Assembly (NCBI GenBank): GCA_963920705.1
Contig: OY987232.1
Coordinates: 7,752,200 to 7,816,199, forward strand
Source: Odiellus spinosus
Lineage: Eukaryota; Arthropoda; Arachnida; Opiliones; Phalangiidae
Length of the DNA: 64,000 nt
Direction: 5' to 3'
Position numbers and translations under genes: made by a program. Shown in pieces: positions 33,306-44,987 of the stretch. Within the stretch, counting starts at the first letter, position 1. Each line of letters starts with the position of its first letter. Below the pieces are notes generated by a model. That model made no database searches. It worked only from the letters and a program-made list of their open reading frames with translations, and had not been told where the DNA came from.

Positions 33306-34159
33306 AAGAATATAACAAAACACTAAAATGTTTATATATTCGGACTATATATTATGCCTAGAATCTACAAATATATATTGTGTTTCTATATCTGACACCA
33401 GGGGGCCAACCTTTACCCTGCTGGAATTATTAAGAGTTCTTTCAAGGGTCAATGCGTTTAAAAAGGTCTTTGACGTCAATTTAAAATATTATGATCTTCA
33501 AAAAAAATATTGAATCAAAACGAATTTAAATGTTTTATCGACCGTTGATTTTAAAAAGGGTGGAAGTATCTGCAAAACTATTAACTCCATCTTGTATAGA
33601 CTTTTACGGAGAATAACATGCAAATAATTCGAGAAGTAAACGTGGCCGAGGTTTCAAAATATATCAAGTTTTATCACCCTCGGAAATGTTTCATGAGATT
33701 TCCATATTTATGATGTTCTGCTTATCTTGTTAAATGATAACTAGAAACGAACTGTAGGGGAGAAAGCTACTGCACTGATAGTAAATGGTGGCTTTTCCGT
33801 CATAATAATTGTATTGTAAGTAGAACCCTTCTACAGGGGTAATAGGAAATACGGTTTATAGCCAATACCTCAGTTTCCAAAAAGCACAGTTCCACAGATC
33901 ATTTCTCAACCAGAAAGGTCCACGTAATATTGTATACTTGCACTTAATATCTTGAACATAAGACACAATCTTTCATTTTTAATGTTTAAGTTAATTATAC
34001 ATCTCTGTGTGAATATTTTAACACACTATTTTTTTAATTGAAGGGTAACACCCATTTTGATGTTACCCTTTATATAGTAGAGTTAACACTGACTGTGTCA
34101 GTGAGCTGCAATCATTCCGTGGCAATCAACGATTAAATCGTTGACTGTCCGAAAACTTA
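33306..34159. other. intronic DNA without recognised features
   Basis: Only short spurious ORFs were seen. The one small structure noted is the palindrome CAACGATTAAATCGTTG at 34127-34143. Confidence 0.5.
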
Positions 34160-34168
34160 GCTATTACC

Positions 34169-35408
34169 AGAAGTTAATAATTATATAAAGAAGTGTACTA
34201 CTTCGTATTTTCGTGCGCCATGTAATTTACGTTGCTCTCCCCCCCTTTCGCGCGGATAGAGAAACTTCGGTAACGCGCCTGTAAGGCCCCACGTGACTTG
34301 GCTGACCGCTTTACAAGGTACATAAAGAGACTGTCGCGCGGAGCCAAAAAGTATAATTCCTCTAAAACCGAGTTTCCCAGGTTCTGAAGGCAGATGATTT
34401 GTCTGCTCCTGTATATTTTTGGTAGACCCTAGCCCAAGGTGTTGAAAGATATGTTATGTTTCTTATGTCGTGGTTATTTTGGTCAAGATATTTAGTTAGT
34501 AATAATAATAATAATAATAATGAATGGTTTTAGGGAGATTATGGAGGATGTCAAATCAAAACTAGGCATAGGCATAATATTTTCGATAAATTTAATTAAT
34601 TACGTAGATTATTTATGCAAAAATAAAATCCATAGATGAATCATTAGTGTCAATTTTATTTTTAATAATTACCGCATTTGTTTGACCAAAGGCTTAGACC
34701 AAATCGAGCTTAAAGACTATGGATTAACAAATACGTGATACTAAATGGAATTTAGTTTTTTTCCATACCGGCGGCCGGGCCTCGCCGAGTTTTTTTTCAT
34801 ACCGGCGGCCGCGCCTCGCCGAGTTTTTTTTTCATACCGGCGGCCGCGCCTCGCCGAGTTTTTTTCGATACCGGCGGCCGCGCCAAAAATATTGTTCAAC
34901 GAAGCGCCGGACCGGGAGCCGGAGCGTAATGGGCGGCGTCGGAGTCTACAGCGATAGTTTACTTTCCAAGTTTCCATCAACTGAACTAACCAAGGCTTAG
35001 ACCAAATCGAGCTTAAAGACTATGGATTAACAAATACGTGATACTAAATGGAATTTAAAACTTAAAATGTGAAACTGAGGAAGGTTATAATGCATTTCGC
35101 GACTAAAATTCGATTATTTATGTAGTATTACAAAAATATAATTGTTTATATCGAGTAATCGTAAAACCTTTAGTCTCGGGCGACGCGCGGGCGCCATTTT
35201 ACTTGTTTACTATCGCATCTGTGACACTGTGACGCGCGACTATGACGGGCGCCCCACGTGATCTTAAAGATTTATTTTCAACATTTCCTCTCTCTCATTG
35301 GTCCATGCAAAAATTGCTTTCGTCTGCTCAAGAAATTACATGGAATACATGGGTGAAAGTTGAAAATTAAATGAAGTAGTACACTTCTTGATATAATTAT
35401 TAACTTCT
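34169..35408. mobile_element. 1.24-kb element with 9-bp target duplication (Mutator-like size)
   Basis: Inverted ends of ~36 bp begin AGAAGTTAATAATTATAT and include AAGAAGTGTACTACTTC. The flanking 9-mer GCTATTACC is duplicated (34160-34168 and 35409-35417). Nine-base duplications are typical of Mutator-like elements. There is no transposase. Inside are CACGTGA motifs near both ends and a GC-rich repeat block. Confidence 0.8.
34685..35056. repeat. 67-bp direct duplication around GC-rich 35-bp repeats
   Basis: The copies 34685-34753 and 34989-35056 (CTTAGACCAAATCGAGCTTA, GATTAACAAATACGTGATAC) flank ~235 bp. Within it are three to four GC-rich units, CATACCGGCGGCCGCGCCTC + GCCGAG plus a T run (34766-34885). 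The G+C content contrasts sharply with the AT-rich surroundings. Confidence 0.85.
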
Positions 35409-35884
35409 GCTATTACCTTTCCCCCAGATGGATTGCTTATAAAGCTATCCAGGGAGATGTTAGCAAGTTTTTAGACCGTGAACTTCATTACAATCATCAA
35501 AACATATTCGTATTATAATCTATTCAAATTATCGCATATTTGTTTAGGTATACTATATTCTTTAAAATCTGCTTTTTAACCTTTTGTTAAACCTTTTGTT
35601 TAACCTTTTGAGATCTCATGGTGCTGCAATAGAACGAATTTTGTTTTATCTAATTTGTTAAAGAAATGGATGCTAAAGAGCGATTTTCGTTAGTTCGAAT
35701 ATCATAACATAATTTTGTTCAGATGGTCGAATCTAGTAAAAAATATATCTATACTTTAATAATAGAGTTAATTAAACAATAAAATTAAATAATAAATTTA
35801 TCGAAACAATTTGTTTTTGTTGGTCAATTTTATATTTTTTTTGGAAAATATTTAATCATAAAATCTTAAGTTTAATTTAAAAAT

Positions 35885-36400
35885 ATTAAATTACTCTTTC
35901 TGTACCAAATAATTTCTGTCCTTTTACCTGACTTGATCTAAACAGAAAAGGTTTTTTCTACAGGAATTGATCGAAGCAGAGGTTTTTTTTTCAAAGTGCG
36001 AAGGAACGCCTTTTTTGTATAGTTTACGTCCCTGTTTTTTTTTAAATAAACATCTTTTAATTTGAAATATTTACAATTCACTAGATTATCAAAAATTTGC
36101 CTATAGTAACTTTTGACCATTAATTCTTATAAATTAAGGCTTACGTAATCAAGAGTTTGGTACATAATGTCGAAAATCATAACCTAACCTTACCAAGCCT
36201 ACCCTACCCTACCTAACCATACACTAAGTTAACCTTACCTATCGTATTTAACCTTACCTAAAATAATACAAGAGGGAGGGCTAGCCCGAGTTATTAACTA
36301 GTTGAAGGGATGGGCATGTTCGAGGAATTAGCTAACCTGACCAAACTTAATTTTACCTATAATATTACAAGAGGGACGAGCTAGCTCAAGAGAATACCAA
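35885..36400. mobile_element. decayed FB1/TN-E fragment
   Basis: Half an FB1 arm (ACTCTTTCTGTACCAAATAA, GCGAAGGAACGCCTTTTTTG) is joined to the start of TN-E with its CCTAACC/CCTTACCTA stretch. Much more diverged than the other copies, so older. Confidence 0.65.
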
Positions 36401-37829
36401 ATTTAAACATATATTTTATAATATGAGAATCACTAATGGAAATAAATGCGCATGGAAGGCCGTCCAATTCATAAGAGCAGAAGTAACATAGCCATGGCTG
36501 CTCACGAACTATAAATATAAAGGGGGATGGAACGGCGGCCAGTATAGTTGAATCCGTCCGTGAAAATCTGAAAATGACGTAGTTTTCCTCTCTCTGCACA
36601 CTCACGTGACATACGTATATCATCTCTCGTTAAATCATCTCAGGTACCATACGCGAAAAAGGATGCGCAATAGAAAATATGGTAACAGCTAAGGGGGGAA
36701 TTGGAAGCAGAGGCAGAGTTTGAACGACACGTGTTGCCTTTGAAATAGTTATCTTTGAAAAGCAAAGGAAACATTTGCTTTTGCAGGTTAGTTTTAAAAC
36801 TTCATTTTCTTAAAGGCAATTTTCTAACATTTATATCATACGTTAATTAAGTGGCTGAAAATCCAAATACGTCGAAGATGGCTGTCAGCGCTGTGGTTAG
36901 AGACAGCAGTGTTAAACGTGTGCATGGCTTTGATAAAAGCACCCTATTGAGCTATGCCAGTAAAATATTTCGGTGTCATGAACTGCATAAGAAAATTTTG
37001 TACATTTTCGGCATTCGACGTCCAAAAACAGAACCCGCAATTAAAAGAAAATGCGTCTATAAGAAAACACTCTTTTGGAAGTGCGCAAATGAGAACGCGC
37101 TCTCTTGGCAACCGCGCTTTTAGGAAACTGCTCTTTTGGTAATACTGCGCTTGTAAGAAAGCGCTCCCAGGAGAACTGCTCTTTGGCAATTGCGCTTATG
37201 GCAACATATCGGAAATACATTACGAAAGCAACACTGAAAGCGCCCTTAGAAGTGTTTTACGATAAAGTTTATTCATAATGAAATCTAGGGCTCGTTTACT
37301 CGCGTTGGGACAAGAGCTGGACCTTCGAAAAGTTACACGCTTCTTCAGTGCAAAAACAGTAAAATTAATTCCAGAATAGCGCTACTAATTGTGGGCGGCT
37401 GGTAAAAACTATTAAGCACAGTCTTTTCCTCACTGTTGAAGCGGGGTATTTTTTCGAAGCTACTGATCGTGTCGCATCCCGAGTAAGCGAACCCTGGTAA
37501 AATCCTGTCTTCTCCTCCCGCACTTACTCATTCTCGTACGACGCTCAGGTTTACGGCCTTTGTGGGTATGAAAAGAGTTAAGATATTCTGAAAGTTTTTT
37601 GGCGCGAAAGAGAATGCTTGAAGGGGTCACTAGCGTTTATTCTCCCTTTCGGGTTAATTATATGAGCCATGCGGCCTGTATTAAAAAACATCGTGTGAAA
37701 TATCATACGCTTCTAGATTTACTTCAATCTTATTTTTTTGAGGCTCATAAAATTTTAAAATAGAGTCAAACACACCCTTTTTTAAATGCATTGACCCAGG
37801 GAAATCCTAATAACTCCACGAGAGTAGGG
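36401..37829. other. intronic DNA, mostly unassigned
   Basis: No convincing gene. At 37060-37200 there is a run of degenerate ~20-bp repeats of the type GCGCTTTTAGGAAACTGCTC, reminiscent of the block at 61830-61995. Short ORFs overlapping on both strands there are by-products. Confidence 0.4.
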
Positions 37830-37899
37830 TGTTGATTAATTAGCTTTTGGTAGAGCTCATCTTGAAATTAAGGAACCGACGGAATGAAACATCAATTCC
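37830..37899 (-). repeat. outer end of the left LTR of the minus BEL/Pao element
   Basis: TGTTGATTAATTAGC to CATCAATTCC matches 55061-55130 of the right LTR. The match stops at the start of the inserted plus-strand element. Confidence 0.8.
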
Positions 37900-38568
37900 T
37901 GTTCAGGCGAATAAGTCTACTCGCGTTAATTCTAACTTAATACTATTAAACACTTTCCTGTATCAAGGAGGATCAGAGAAGGAGAGGAAATGTGGGGACG
38001 GCGCGGTTCCTACTGCGTCGGCCTAAACTCCCACTCTGGGAGAACGGGGGTAGAGACGTTTCGTGGTAAAATGTTGTCGCGTGGGTAAAACGAATCCTTT
38101 ATGAGACGCGCTAGCTAGCGACCACGTGACAACAGTTTACCTCGAGAATTTCCTATCCCCCCTTTCCACCTGAGTGGGAGGTTGGCTCTTCTCTCTCTAA
38201 CTCAACGCAGCCCCACATTTCCTCTCCTTCTCTGATCCTCCTTGCCTGTATATCATAATTTCTATTTGTATTATAATTTCACGCAAAGTCACTACTACTT
38301 AAGGCCCATTCAAGTTAGCAACCCTTCAAGACAATATGAAGGATGAAAAGAATAGTTGTCGTATTAGTCATCCTCCGACGGGACAGCCGAGGAGCATGAG
38401 AGTAGAGGTAGAGAAAAAGCCAGGGTAGGAGTGATTTTGTTCAGTTGTTGTCGAACTTTGTAACGCGAAGACCTCAGCCATTTTTGAGCTCTCGCTTGTT
38501 TATAAACATAATAATAAAGTTAGTTTTGTTTTCTCGAATCCGGTGTTATTAATCGCAATACAAGAACA
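37900..38568 (+). repeat. 5' LTR of the plus-strand BEL/Pao element (with a MITE inside)
   Basis: It begins TGTTCAGGCGAATAAG and ends CAATACAAGAACA, two bases before the primer-site region TTTTGGTCCGTCGAGCCGG. The TGTT...AACA ends match the style of the other BEL LTR here. Without the 281-bp MITE the LTR is about 390 bp. There is no 3' LTR partner because the element is truncated. Confidence 0.7.
37964..38244. mobile_element. MITE, 281 bp, ~34-bp perfect TIRs, 7-bp target duplication
   Basis: The ends CAAGGAGGATCAGAGAAGGA... pair perfectly for about 34 bases with 38211-38244. CCTGTAT is duplicated at 37957-37963 and 38245-38251. Unlike its AT-rich surroundings it is GC-balanced, and it carries a second inner inverted pair (CTCCCACTCTGGGAG region and GAGTGGGAG). 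No ORF. A 7-bp duplication does not point clearly to one superfamily. Confidence 0.88.
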
Positions 38569-41500
38569 ATTTTTGGTCCGTCGAGCCGGATTATTTTGCA
38601 GTATAATCAGAATAATTAACTGGACTTCGCGTAACGGATTGTATCATTAAACCTCGAACCCGGCAATTAATATCGTGACACTATTGTGCTTACGTGCAGT
38701 GATTCTCGGGAAAAAAGAACTTCGACAATTCAGTGTCCAATTTCAACGAACAGTAAGCAATGGATCCACTACTTAACAAGCATAGGACTATTAAAGGTCA
38801 AACAACAAGAATTGAGGCCGTACAGGTCAGCCACGCAACAACTCCGTTATATGATGCCGCTATACCAGTATACAAGGTGGACAAATCAACAAAGGATCTC
38901 GACACCATACATAACAGTATTAGTGCGATATGCCTCCCGGCAGATTTTGATGTTCATGAAACAGAGTACAACCAAATTAGTACAAGGTTAGAAGATTTAA
39001 CTATATTTTTTGCGGATGTACTTTCGCACAGAACAGCCAGTTCTCGCAGCGCAACCAGTAGTGCCGCGATCGGTGACATCAAACTACCGAAGTTGGAAAT
39101 ACCTACGTTCAGTGGCAAGTACACCGAGTGGGTACCTTTTCATGATCTCTATACGGCAACTGTGCATGGCAATCTAAAACTTTCGGCTTCTCAGAAGTTT
39201 CATTACTTAAAACAAGCATTACGTAATGAAGCGGCAACTTTAATACTGTCTATACCAGTAACCGACGCAAATTATTCTGTGGCTTGTGACATACTGTTGA
39301 ACAGATACAATAACGAAAGAGAAATAATAGATGCGCATGAAAGCGTCTTTTTAATCAACCTAGCATGACTAATGAATCCGCTGCAATGCTGCGTCGACTC
39401 ATCGACACTACGGTGGAATGTGTTAGATCCCTAACGGTTTTAAAACAACCAACAGACAGTTGTGACGCTTTACTGTTGCACATAGTTAAAGGGAAATTAG
39501 ATCAAGAGTCTTGCCGACAATGGGAGCTCTCTCTAACTGGTACTACATTACCAAAATTCGAAGAATTAAAGACCTTTCTGGAGACCAGAGCAAGGGCCTT
39601 AGCGGCTGCGCAATCATCAACTGTGGTTGGCAGACAAAAGGCACCTCCAGAGGGGTCAAAAAAAACAGCTGTCTCCCACTATGGGACAGCAAAAGAGAAA
39701 TGTTTCATTTGTAGTAAAGAAGGACATGCAATATAGAGATGTAGTACATTTTTGAAGGCCTCCAATGAAGAGCGTTGGAACTTTGTCAAAAAACATTTTC
39801 TCTGTTTCAACTGCTTACGAGCAGAACACCAAGCTGGTGATTGCAGGGCAAGTGCATGTCGAAAATGCTCCTCAAAGCATAATTCACTCCTTCATCGAGA
39901 ACAGTCAGAACAAAATGAGCAATCAGAGCAATGAGACCAGTCAGAACCAAAAGTTCAGTCTGACCAAGAAGTTGTCTCTCACATTGCACGAAAATCAAGT
40001 GGCAAATCGAACATACTCTTGTTAACAGCTATAATACAAGTGAGAGATGCAACCGGTAACTATCAACGAGCAAGAGCTCTTTTAGATACAGCGTTTCAAA
40101 CCAGTTTTATAAGTGAAGCCTGCGCGCAACGGCTTCAGCTTAAACGATCTCACTTAGACATATCTATCGGGTATTGGAGATAAGGGTATTGATTCGTGTC
40201 AAAGCAGCGTCAAATTAAAATTACGCTCAGATGCAGACAGCAACATAGAGGTAACTGTGGAGGCTCTGATTCTCTCGAGAGTCACGGGATACCTGCCACA
40301 GATTCCATGTGACCCGACCAAGTGGCCACATATCAAAGGCTTAAAGTTAGCCGATCCCAAATTTTACGTACCAGGCCAAATAGACATATTACTTGGTGCA
40401 GACATTTGCATTGACATCATGGATGGTGGAGTTCTCAAAGGACCACCGAACACACCGGGTGCATTTAGCACTATATTTGGTTGGGCCATCTCAGGACCCC
40501 AAACCTTGCAAGACCATGAGAGCTCTAACATTCATGTACATCATTGCACGATTGACATTCAATGAAAGAAATTTTGGGAACTTGAAGAGGTAGCGCCACA
40601 AAATATACTTACTTCAAATGAAGCACTATGCGAGAGTATCTTTAAAGAAAGTCACACCAGAGATGCAACTGGTCGCTACATGGTGAGAATACCATTCAAA
40701 ACCAATCCTGATGTACTGGGCGACTCAAGGAAAGCCGCAGTGCGAAGATTCTACTGTCTCGAACGACAGAGAAAGATCAGTTGAAACAGGCAAAATACCA
40801 GACATTTATGACCGAATACCTTGAACTAGGACACATGGAACTCATTCCGTCGGACGAGAATAGGAGTCAACAAGGACGTAACTATTACTTGCCGCATCAT
40901 TGCGTATCAAGCGAAACAAGTACGACCACCAGTTTACGAACTGTGTTTGACGGTTCCGCTAAATCATCAACAGGAATCTCCCTTAATGACATTCTTCTCG
41001 TTGGACCCAAACTACAAGAAGATCTTATAAACCAGCTTATTCGGTTTATAAGGTCGCTAACCTTGCTAAAATGTTTCGACAAATTTTGGTACATCCGGAA
41101 GATACCGACTTTCAACGAATAATCTGGCGACCAAAGAACCAGGTAACCATTAACGATTATCGGCTACTCACGGTCACATATGGAACAGCGTCCGCTCCAT
41201 ACCTCGCAATAAAAGTACTCAAACAATTATCCCAAGACGAAAATAATAACTTTCCCTTGGCATCATCGGTTCTCTCCAATGACTTCTACGTAGACAATCT
41301 GATGTCTGGAAGAGAAACGGTGAAAGAGGCATTACAGCTTCAAACGGAACTCATGGAATTAACAAAGAAAGGCGGATTTGAGCTTAGAAAGTGGGCTTCA
41401 AACGAGCCTGAAATCCTGGAGTCGATACCTCCTGAATTGAGGGAAATTCAAGGACCTCTAAGAATAGATACTGATGAAACAATAAAGACACTTGGACTAT

Positions 41501-41660
41501 ATTGGCAACCAGCTGCTGATCAATTTATATTCATGGTAAAGTTATCTGATGAAAAAAGAACGGTGACCAAAAGAATAATTTTATCAGACACAGCCAAAAT
41601 CTTTGACCCCTTGGGTCTTCTAGCCCCAATTGTAGTCGTGGGAAAAATACTACTACACGC
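38569..41660 (+). pseudogene. BEL/Pao gag-pol, plus strand, truncated and broken
   Basis: Gag starts at ATG 38760 (MDPLLNKHRTIKGQ), with a DUF1759-type core IKLPKLEIPTFSGKYTEW and zinc knuckles CFICSKEGHAI and CFNCLRAEHQAGDC. The protease motif reads LLDTAFQTSF in place of the expected D-S/T-G. Then come VPGQIDILLGADI and FGWAISGP, and RT from about 40780 (TVFDGSAKSSTGISLNDILL, MFRQILVHPEDTDFQRIIWR, LTVTYGTASAPYLA, FYVDNLMSG). The RT sites read ANLAKMF and YVDN, so Asn stands where Asp is expected in the first, and the second Asp of YVDD is also Asn. Breaks: frameshift near 39366, TAG at ~39734, frameshifts near 40160 and 40780, and TGA at ~40563. Pol stops at ~41660, before RNase H and integrase. 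Confidence 0.85.
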
Positions 41661-42364
41661 ACTCTTTTAAAAACTTAACGAAATGTACGGTTTATTTTGA
41701 TTGAACACTTGCACTTAAATTTCCTTATCATATTGTTACATACTCAAAAAAGACTAAACTTTACTTATTGATTGCTCATTTGCTCTAAAGACTAAACTTT
41801 ACTTATTTACTCCAAAAGACTTTAACTAACTTTAACTAACTTAAAATTATTTGTACGCTATATATTTATTACTTGGACCATTTTTAGGCCTTGCCCGCAC
41901 GCACGAGGTTCTTAACAAGATTATTTTAGAATAATTTTGCACTTTTTGCACGTGAGATTTTTTCTCCTTCTTTACTGCACAGGAGGTCCAGTGACCAGTT
42001 TTTACTTTTACTCATTGGACAGAAAACCGAGGAGAATAGTTTATGGATGGTGAGAACACCTGCACTCTGACGTCCTCGGTTTTCCCAACATTCTTCAGTG
42101 TTCGCTCGAAATTATTTGACAATAGAAATACGAAATTGGTAAATTTACTAGCAAAACATGAAATAAAAAAAGCAACAAAAATATATTCGGGTGTGTACCA
42201 AGTATAGACTTGAACATAGAGAAAAATATACAACTTAATAATAACAAAATCACAAATACAAATTATACATATTGACACAATTAATTTACATGATAATAAA
42301 TAACACTTAATAATAAATACTTAAAATGGTCGCCCCTATTTTTAGTTCATACGAATATTTAACA
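41657..42364 (-). repeat. inner part of the left (3') LTR, minus BEL/Pao element
   Basis: 41684-42364 matches 55626-56303. A further 27 bases (ACGCACTCTTTTAAAAACTT...) match 55190-55217, so relative to the right LTR about 410 bases are deleted here. It ends TATTTAACA, followed by CACTCCCCACC, which is a purine-rich tract on the minus strand. Confidence 0.82.
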
Positions 42365-42574
42365 CACTCCCCACCGTTGAACTGTTGACACAGTTCAAGA
42401 TAATTTTAGAGTTCTAAGTTTTGCACCAACTGGACTGGTCTTCTCATTAGAGTACCATTGGGTAGGCGAAGTAAACAGGAACGGACTACTCCGTACCTGC
42501 CTTAAGTTAGCTCGTGGACTACGGCCAACTTCCACATGCACCGTGGAGTTTTAGTTTTTCGATTAAAACTACGT

Positions 42575-43950
42575 CACTGACTTGAAGCTCTAGTTTTCGG
42601 ACCTTTGTCTAGTTTTAGACGATGGGCAGATCGGAGTTCTAAAAGATAATCAAATTTCCATCTCAACCAAAACCTTTCTAAAAGTGCTTGTCTGTACTTC
42701 AGTCTTTTAATTAGCTCCCGCTTTAAGGCAAGGGGGAGTTCGCTCGATGAGTGTATTTGCAAAGGAAGCGCGGTTAGGCGTTTTCCCACCAAAAAATGCG
42801 CTGGGGTGAGGGGTTGCGGCTCTCATGGATTGTAGTAAGCAAAGGTTGTCGGACGGGAATTGATAGTCGCTTCGATCTCGATGAGTAGCTTCTCAATTTC
42901 TTCATATGTAAGGAGTGCTTGGCCTAGGACTTTTCTGAGAACGGTTTTAACAGACTTGACCCTCCGTTCCCAGAAGGCTCCCCATCAGGCTCCCCGCTCC
43001 GCTATGTATTTCCATGTAATTTTTAGCCCCCAAAGAACTCCGCTACTTCTGGGCTTCCAAGATGACTCAGTAATGTTTTCAAATCTTGATCAGCTTTCTT
43101 GAATGTGGCAGCATTATCACTGAAGATAACGCGCACCATGCCGCGCCTTGCGATAAACCTTCTGAAGGACATAAGGAAGCTTTCTGTTGTCAAGTCTGAC
43201 ACCAGCTCTAAATGGACTGCTCGAGTCACTGCGTACGTGTATAGGGCTACGTAACATTTCTTGTTGTTTGGCTTCACATAGATAGGACCTGCGTGGTCAA
43301 TGCCACAAATCTCAATGGGTGGCGACGGATTTATTCTTACGTCCGGTAAGGGTACCATGACCGCTGTAGTTGGCTTTGTTCGGTAAATCTTACAGCGCGG
43401 GCATGAAGTGATAATTTTCTTCACCAGTTGTCTTCCCCTGGGTATCCAGAATCGCTCTCTTATTTCCACCAATACGTCATTGACGCCTGCGTGTTTGAGA
43501 CTAATGTTTTTTGACATGCCTATCAAATAGGCTAGATGATGGTTCGCAGAAAGAAGCCAAGGGTGTTTCTCACGGTAGGACATCTGAGCTGCTCCTAGGC
43601 GTCCTCCTACGCACAGGATCCCGCTGTCATCGAGTTTTGGGTCCAATGACAGGATAGGTGATTGTTTTGGTATTTCTCCGCCGTCCTTAAGGCTTAAAAT
43701 CTCGTCTGGATAGGTCCAAACTGGACGCTCTTTATCCAGTATTCTTCCGCAGTTTGCATCTCCTCTGTTGTTAGTGGCCCTGTTCTCCTATTATCTTTTG
43801 CTCAGGTATTGTTTGCGAATCGAAGTATCCACGCGGTTAATCGAATGACTTGCTGAAGCCGGTTATATTTGTTAAGGTGGAACAACGGTTTGGGCGCGGT
43901 TCCGACGGAATTCAAATTTACCGCGATTTTTTAACCGGCTGCTCTAAGTT
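42575..43950 (-). pseudogene. BEL/Pao integrase and connection region, minus strand
   Basis: On the minus strand, the connection region shows VIRLTAWILRFANN and GPLTTEEMQTAEEYWIKSVQ. It is followed by integrase: zinc-binding region with KHPWLLSANHHLAYLIGM, HAGVNDVLVEIRERFWIP and CPRCKIYRTKPT; catalytic residues in GIDHAGPIY and FSDNAATF, and a Glu-containing WGAFWERRVKSVKTVL. The C-terminal part reads PLTPAHFLVGKRLTALPL and LLERFWLRWKFDYLLEL. An in-frame stop near 42988 and another near 42830 break it. The longest open stretch is 43646-43023. Confidence 0.85.
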
Positions 43951-44340
43951 CGCACTCGGTTGACACGAAACTTTTCTTGGGGTAGTTTTCTTGGGGGGCC
44001 CTGCCACTATAAATCGCTAGAAGCTATGTCATTTAAATTTTTACCGCGCTTAGGAAGATCGACGGGGTTTCTTTACCCGCCACGTGTTCCAACACAAAGG
44101 ATCAGTACGTTGCTGAATTTCTCTTACCCTGTTTTGTACGAAGGGTCTCCAACGGCTCGCGGCGCCTCGAATCCAGCACAAAGCGATAGTGGAAACGGGC
44201 CACATTTGCACCTTGTCTGGTTTAATTGTCATAGCTTCAACTAAACTGTTTGCTAATCGCGCACCTATCACTGCACCCATCAACTCTAATCTTGGCACTT
44301 TCAAAGTTTGTGATTTTAAATCATCCTTTAATGGGGCGAC
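43951..44340 (-). pseudogene. BEL/Pao RNase H fragment, minus strand
   Basis: VPRLELMGAVIGARLANSLV and QNRVREIQQRTDPLCW are typical of the BEL/Pao region between RT and integrase. The fragment begins at about 44335 next to the dispersed repeat 44347-44631, so everything upstream in pol (the RT) is absent. Confidence 0.78.
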
Positions 44341-44346
44341 TTTGGC

Positions 44347-44631
44347 TTTAAAAAAGGAGTCAACTTCAAAATTAATTTTAAAATACTTAGACTTAATATT
44401 TTTAAACGAAACTTAGAAAAGGCACACGTTCGAACTTTCATTTAAAATTAGTTTCAACTGTAACAAATGATTATTTCGATAAGTTATGTCCCGGAACAGA
44501 CATGTCCTCGAAAAAGTCGATTTTAATGTTATTTCTATGGGAAAATGCAGCGTTTTGATTGGCTAGAGATTGAAATTGCATTACAGATGATGATCAGCCC
44601 ATAACGTAAGAACCCTACCGGGTTCTCCGAA
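44347..44631. mobile_element. dispersed repeat, copy 2
   Basis: Same unit as 33010-33305, in the same orientation and ending GAACCCTACCGGGTTCT. Slightly shorter, with a deletion after the GGCTAGAG motif. Confidence 0.72.
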
Positions 44632-44987
44632 TAACCCAAATTAATTTTGAATAAATTTAGCAATCTCAGGATTGTGTTAAATAACTCTAACACACAAAAA
44701 AATGCTAAAAAAATAAAAGACTAGGAAATATTTCGATCTTCGAAGTATAAAACTCGTGAAGTCGATAACCAAAATATATCAGAAAGTCAATCGGTAAATC
44801 GTAAAATACCTCTTTCACGAAAGCGAAAAATGAGTACAGAGAAAAATGAATCAGAAAAACCTTTTGATTTTCAAACTAATATTTCAGTCACAACTCAGTA
44901 ATAAAAATAAAATTAGAATTCAAGTCATTGAAAATATACCAAAAATGTCCAAATAAGAATATTTCAAACAAATAATAAACACATAAA
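44632..44987. other. AT-rich DNA without recognised features
   Basis: Lies between the dispersed repeat and PAL copy 2. No ORF or repeat was recognised. Confidence 0.4.

Noticed and set aside
34741-34980. Overlapping ORFs on both strands with RRP/GRR-rich repeats
   Set aside because: By-products of the GC-rich ~35-bp repeat; no start context, no homology.
36851-37189. Three overlapping ORFs of 62-90 codons
   Set aside because: Lie over degenerate ~20-bp repeats in several frames; no recognisable domain.
41684-42364. Independent second LTR family distinct from 55061-55625
   Set aside because: The extra 27 bases shared with 55190-55217 show it is the same LTR with an internal deletion, not a separate family.
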